Part shown: positions 6,382-8,680 of the stretch, piece by piece | How the letters are laid out: each line of letters begins with the position of its first letter | Numbering within the stretch: the first letter of the stretch is position 1 | NCBI GenBank assembly: GCA_949288405.1 | Contig: CASEKM010000048.1 | Span: 1-8,680, forward strand | Length of the DNA stretch: 8,680 bases | Source: an uncultured bacterium | Lineage (GTDB): Bacteria; Bacillota; Clostridia; Oscillospirales; Oscillospiraceae | Reading direction: 5' to 3' | Translations under genes and position numbers: made by a program | Notes under the pieces: model-generated | Told to the model about the DNA's origin: nothing | What the model saw: the letters and a program-made list of their open reading frames with translations, nothing else | The model's database searches: none

Positions 6382-6410
6382 GGATATTTTTTCTCCGCTG
6401 GGGCAAGCTA
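6382..6410 (+). promoter_or_regulatory. Candidate forespore sigma-G promoter of spoVAD
   Basis: GGATA (6382-6386) fits the sigma-G -35 pattern G-n-A-T-R. Seventeen bases later CAAGCTA (6404-6410) fits the -10 pattern C-A-t-n-n-T-A with one deviation. The predicted start near 6417 falls just before the GGGGGGTG ribosome site at 6425. SpoVA genes are known sigma-G targets in Bacillus. The hexamers are degenerate, so this is tentative. Confidence 0.4.
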
Positions 6411-6437
6411 CCTCCATCTGGTTTGGGGGGTGCTGTC

Positions 6438-7493
6438 ATGTGCGCAAGAAAGCTGGGCGGGCAGACGGTGGAGCTGAGCCGCCCTGTCTCGGTCCTCGCC
6501 GGGGGGAACGCGGTGGGCCGCAAGGAGGGGGAGGGGCCGCTGGCCCGCTGCTTCGACTACATCGACGGGGACGACACCTTTGGGGAGCCCACCTGGGAGC
6601 GCGCGGAGCGGGCCATGCAGCAGAGGGCGCTGTCCAGTGCCGCGGAAAAGTGCGGCTGTCCGGTGCAGAAGCTGGACTGGCTGTTTGCCGGGGACCTGCT
6701 CAACCAGTGCGTCAGCTCCTCCTTTGCCGCCCGGGGACAGGACGTCCCCTTTTTCGGCCTGTACGGAGCCTGCTCCACCTTTGGGGAGGGGCTGATCCTG
6801 GCGGCTATGGCCCTGGAGGGGGGCTTTGGGGAGCGGGCCGGAGTGGCGGTGTCCTCCCACTTCTGCACGGCGGAGCGCCAGTACCGCACCCCTCTGGAGT
6901 ACGGCTGCCAGCGCCCCCCCACCGCCCAGTGGACCGTCACCGGGGCGGGGGCGGCAATCCTGGGAGCGGGGGACGGAGGGCCGCGCCTCACCCACCTGAC
7001 CCCCGGCAAGGTGGTGGACAAGGGGATCACCGACACCAACAATATGGGGGCGGCTATGGCTCCGGCGGCCTATGACACCCTCAGCGCCCATTTTCGGGAC
7101 ACCGGCCGGGGGCCGGACTTCTATGACCTGATCGTCACCGGCGACCTGGGGGAGCTGGGCAGCCAGCTGCTGCTGGAGCTGTTCCGGCGGGACGGGGTGG
7201 AGCTGTCCAACCACGCCGACTGCGGCCTGCTCATCTTCCGCCGGGAGGAGCAGGACGTCCACTGCGGCGGCTCCGGCTGCGGATGCTCCGCCGCCGTGTT
7301 TACCGGGTATCTGCTGGAGGGACTGCGGGCCGGGCGGTGGAACGAGCTTCTCTTCTGTCCCACCGGGGCCCTCCACTCCCCCACCACCGCCCTCCAGGGG
7401 GAGTCCATCCCAGGGATCTGCCACGCGGCGGCGCTCTCCGCCGGGCCGGGCCCGGCGGACAAAACAGGGGGGAAGAACGGATGGAATATCTGA
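6438..7493 (+). CDS. spoVAD: Stage V sporulation protein AD
   Basis: 351 residues, a little longer than the roughly 338 of Bacillus SpoVAD because of a tail of about 18 residues past HSPTTALQGESIPGICHA. SpoVAD is a thiolase-like protein at the spore inner membrane that binds dipicolinic acid, and it is needed with other SpoVA proteins for its uptake during sporulation. Family hallmarks are GEPTWERAER (49-58), DLLNQCVSSSF (86-96), LYGACSTFGEGL (108-119, aligned to the thiolase nucleophile region), PTAQWTVTGAGA (161-172), KGITDTNNMGAAMAPAA (195-211) and VTGDLGELGS (233-242). The ATG at 6438 follows GGGGGGTG (6425-6432) by 5 bases; upstream frame has no homology. Its last 13 bases overlap spoVAE, implying translational coupling. 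It should be expressed in the forespore. The normally preceding gene spoVAC is absent here; an oppositely oriented gene lies upstream instead. Confidence 0.95.
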   Translation: MCARKLGGQTVELSRPVSVLAGGNAVGRKEGEGPLARCFDYIDGDDTFGEPTWERAERAMQQRALSSAAEKCGCPVQKLDWLFAGDLLNQCVSSSFAARGQDVPFFGLYGACSTFGEGLILAAMALEGGFGERAGVAVSSHFCTAERQYRTPLEYGCQRPPTAQWTVTGAGAAILGAGDGGPRLTHLTPGKVVDKGITDTNNMGAAMAPAAYDTLSAHFRDTGRGPDFYDLIVTGDLGELGSQLLLELFRRDGVELSNHADCGLLIFRREEQDVHCGGSGCGCSAAVFTGYLLEGLRAGRWNELLFCPTGALHSPTTALQGESIPGICHAAALSAGPGPADKTGGKNGWNI

Positions 7494-7837
7494 AGGCATT
7501 TCTCTGCGGGGGGCTGCTGTGCCTGGTGGGCCAGCTGCTGATCGACAGGACCAAGCTGACCCCCGCCAAGATCCTGGTGTGCTATGTCACCGCCGGGGTG
7601 GTGCTGGGGGGAATGGGCCTGTACCGGCACCTGGTGGATTGGGCGGGGGCCGGGGCCACCGTCCCTCTCACCGGCTTTGGCTACACGCTGGCCCGGGGCG
7701 TCCAGAGGGCGGTGGAGGAGCAGGGCCTTCTGGGGGCCCTCACCGGGGGGATCACCGCCGCCGCGGGGGGGATCACCGCCGCGATCCTGTTCGGCTTTGT
7801 GGTGGCGGTGATATTCCGGGCCAAGCCCAAGGGGTAG
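7481..7837 (+). CDS. spoVAE: Stage V sporulation protein AE (SpoVAE/SpoVAEb)
   Basis: 118 residues, the expected size for the small membrane subunit SpoVAEb of the SpoVA dipicolinic-acid channel complex. Membrane segments are visible at about 5-21, 31-49 and 93-112. Family features are the early G.LC..GQLLID motif, LTPAKILV (26-33), the central PLTGFGYTLARGV (62-74) and the late LLGALTGG.TAA..GITAAI stretch. The last region encodes the repeated GGITAA segments seen as a 21-bp DNA repeat at 7745-7781. The ATG at 7481 lies inside the end of spoVAD, with AGGGGGGAA (7466-7474) about 6-7 bases upstream, so the two are translationally coupled and transcribed together. No terminator is evident before the next promoter at 7861. 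Confidence 0.93.
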   Translation: MEYLKAFLCGGLLCLVGQLLIDRTKLTPAKILVCYVTAGVVLGGMGLYRHLVDWAGAGATVPLTGFGYTLARGVQRAVEEQGLLGALTGGITAAAGGITAAILFGFVVAVIFRAKPKG

Positions 7838-7860
7838 CGTCCGGCCGGAAAAAACAAATC

Positions 7861-7888
7861 TTGACAAGCACTGAAACTGTGATAAAAT
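7861..7888 (+). promoter_or_regulatory. Sigma-A type promoter of the T-box leader and phzF-like gene
   Basis: A perfect TTGACA (7861-7866) and TAAAAT (7883-7888) are 16 bp apart. TG at 7880-7881, one base before the -10, gives an extended -10. Transcription should begin near 7895, directly ahead of the T-box stem I. The AT-rich patch stands out against the GC-rich surroundings. Confidence 0.88.
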
Positions 7889-7894
7889 AACTCT

Positions 7895-8151
7895 GTTAAA
7901 CGCCTTGATGGAGCAAAGCGCCGCGGTGGGCTGTCAGCGAGAGGGGATGGTGAGAGCCCTCAGCCAGGACCGGAGCGCGGGCCACTCCAGAGCGGCCCGG
8001 GAGGACCGGGACGGCTCATCCCCGTTACGTTGGATGGCAATGAGGGACCCCGGTCTGGAAGACGGGGTCATCAGGGTGGTACCGTGGAAGACATTCTTTC
8101 GCCCCTGAGCAGGTCCGGCCGGCGCGCCGGTCCCGCTCAGGGGCGTTTTTT
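7895..8151 (+). ncRNA. T-box riboswitch leader, specifier probably GCC (alanine)
   Basis: A full T-box leader that senses uncharged tRNA and allows read-through into the next gene. Stem I base: TGGAG (7909-7913) pairs with CTCCA (7985-7989), with K-turn-like TGA/GAG beside it. GCGC (7917-7920) pairs with GCGC (7975-7978) above the specifier loop. The three bases before A7984 and the CTCCA strand are GCC (7981-7983), read as an alanine codon by analogy with B. subtilis glyQS, where GGC-A precedes the helix. The stem I apex has AGGG/CCCT around GGTG (7939-7942). Stem II region: CTCAT/ATGAG (8015-8019/8040-8044). Stem III: GACCCCG/CGGGGTC (8046-8052/8063-8069). The T-box AGGGTGGTACCGTGG is at 8073-8087. 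The antiterminator pairs TCAGGG (8071-8076) with CCCTGA (8103-8108). The variable base of TGGN is T8080, which pairs with discriminator A, as in tRNA-Ala, and does not suit tRNA-Gly. Confidence 0.96.
8100..8151 (+). terminator. T-box regulated terminator
   Basis: CGCCCCTGAGC (8100-8110) pairs perfectly over 11 bp with GCTCAGGGGCG (8135-8145), followed by six T (8146-8151). The loop region carries further GG/CC and CCGGC/GCCGG pairing, making a very stable hairpin. Its left arm also pairs with the T-box side (8071-8076), so terminator and antiterminator are mutually exclusive. It ends 20 bases before the phzF-like start. Confidence 0.96.
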
Positions 8152-8171
8152 CAGCGAGGAGGGAGGAGAGC

Positions 8172-8680
8172 ATGAAGCAATATGTGGTGGACGCCTTTGC
8201 CGGCCACGTATTTGAGGGCAATCCGGCGGCGGTGTGCCTGCCGGAGCGATGGCCCAGCGAGGAGCGGATGATGGCCATTACCCGGGAAAACAACCTGTCC
8301 GAGACGGCCTTTGCCGTGCGGGAGGGGGAGGACTGGCGGCTGCGCTGGTTCACCCCCGGCGGGGAGATCGGCCTGTGCGGCCACGCCACTCTGGCGGCCG
8401 CCTATGCCATCGGCCGGTTCGTGGACCGGGGGGCGGCGGAGTGGCGGTTCCACACCCTCAGCGGCCTGCTCACCGTGAAGCGGGAGGGGGAGCTGCTGAG
8501 CATGGACTTCCCGGCCTACACCCTGAAGCGGCTGGAGGTCACCCAGGAGATCGAGGACGCCCTGGGGGCCCGGCCCAGAGAGGTGTGGCGGGCCCGGGAT
8601 CTGGTGTGCGTCTTTGACGACCCGGAGACGGTCATTCACATGAAGCCGGACCTGGACAAGGTCAGGGCCCTGAAGGGGGC
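8172..8680 (+). CDS. PhzF-family isomerase (partial, 3' end beyond window)
   Basis: 169 residues are visible of a family usually about 260-300 long; the frame is still open at the window edge. PhzF-family proteins have a two-lobed diaminopimelate-epimerase-like fold. The name comes from the phenazine isomerase, but most members (such as E. coli YddE) have no known substrate. Hallmarks are VDAFAGHVFEGNPAAVC (6-22), NLSETAF with the expected catalytic acid E44 (41-47), and RWFTPGGEIGLCGHATLAA (58-76). The ATG at 8172 follows GGGAGGAGAG (8161-8170), an excellent ribosome site. Expression should depend on the T-box just upstream, so it should rise when the sensed tRNA (probably tRNA-Ala) is uncharged. 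That suggests a role in amino-acid metabolism rather than phenazine synthesis; this is inference. Further genes of the operon may lie outside the window. Confidence 0.93.
   Translation, partial: MKQYVVDAFAGHVFEGNPAAVCLPERWPSEERMMAITRENNLSETAFAVREGEDWRLRWFTPGGEIGLCGHATLAAAYAIGRFVDRGAAEWRFHTLSGLLTVKREGELLSMDFPAYTLKRLEVTQEIEDALGARPREVWRARDLVCVFDDPETVIHMKPDLDKVRALKG

Noticed and set aside
6395..6407. CCGCTGGGGCAAG, also present at 4537-4549
   Set aside because: A 13-bp match between two unrelated intergenic or gene-end spots, with flanks that do not align. It is probably chance in GC-rich sequence.
5646..6437. Upstream extension of the spoVAD frame by 264 codons
   Set aside because: SpoVAD homology begins only at the ATG at 6438, which has its own ribosome site. 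The extension is antisense to the coiled-coil gene and S/R-rich.
5642..7075. Plus-strand frame of 477 codons across the coiled-coil gene and spoVAD
   Set aside because: It is antisense to the coiled-coil gene and then out of frame in spoVAD. It is rich in P, G and L with no domain and spans a divergent promoter region.
7745..7781. 21-bp tandem repeat GGGGGGATCACCGCCG inside spoVAE
   Set aside because: It encodes the GGITAA repeat in the last membrane segment, a region that is naturally repetitive in SpoVAE proteins. It is explained by protein conservation and shared codon choice.
7841..7856. Palindrome TCCGGCCGGA followed by an A run as a spoVAE terminator
   Set aside because: The run is A, not T, on the transcribed plus strand and the stem is too short. 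It does not look like a plus-strand terminator.

Overview
This GC-rich window encodes a complete sporulation pair (spoVAD-spoVAE), a T-box riboswitch and several Firmicute-style proteins. That points to an endospore-forming Clostridia-class organism of high GC content, most like the Oscillospiraceae (Flavonifractor or Oscillibacter type). The taxon is an inference from gene content and composition, not from a marker gene. The layout is ordinary chromosome: short intergenic gaps, good Shine-Dalgarno sequences and paired terminators, with no mobile elements, CRISPR, tRNA or rRNA visible.

Left part (1-3876, plus strand): the last 35 codons of valyl-tRNA synthetase and a GC-rich terminator come first. 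A well-formed extended -10 promoter then drives a sodium-coupled neurotransmitter:sodium symporter (NSS) family amino-acid transporter. Seventy bases after it begins a two-component system, an OmpR/PhoB-type response regulator followed by its membrane histidine kinase. No terminator separates the transporter from the regulator, and the gap holds an internal promoter framed by repeats that look like an autoregulatory operator. A hairpin at 3834-3876 closes the block against the convergent gene.

Middle part (3907-6362, minus strand): reading leftward from a promoter near 6350, there is a 330-residue coiled-coil protein of unknown function. It overlaps by four bases (ATGA) a zinc-binding sirtuin deacylase. 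A terminator follows, then a NimA-like flavin/PPOX-fold protein whose own promoter I cannot find.

Right part (6382-8680, plus strand): divergent from the coiled-coil gene are spoVAD and spoVAE, which overlap and work together in moving dipicolinic acid in the developing spore. Their usual partner spoVAC is not next to them. A strong promoter then makes a complete T-box leader (stem I, stem II region, stem III, T-box, antiterminator, terminator). Its specifier is best read as GCC (alanine). It controls not an aminoacyl-tRNA synthetase but a PhzF-family isomerase cut off by the window end. The T-box/PhzF pairing, the missing spoVAC and the repeat-rich promoter of the two-component system are the points most worth following up.
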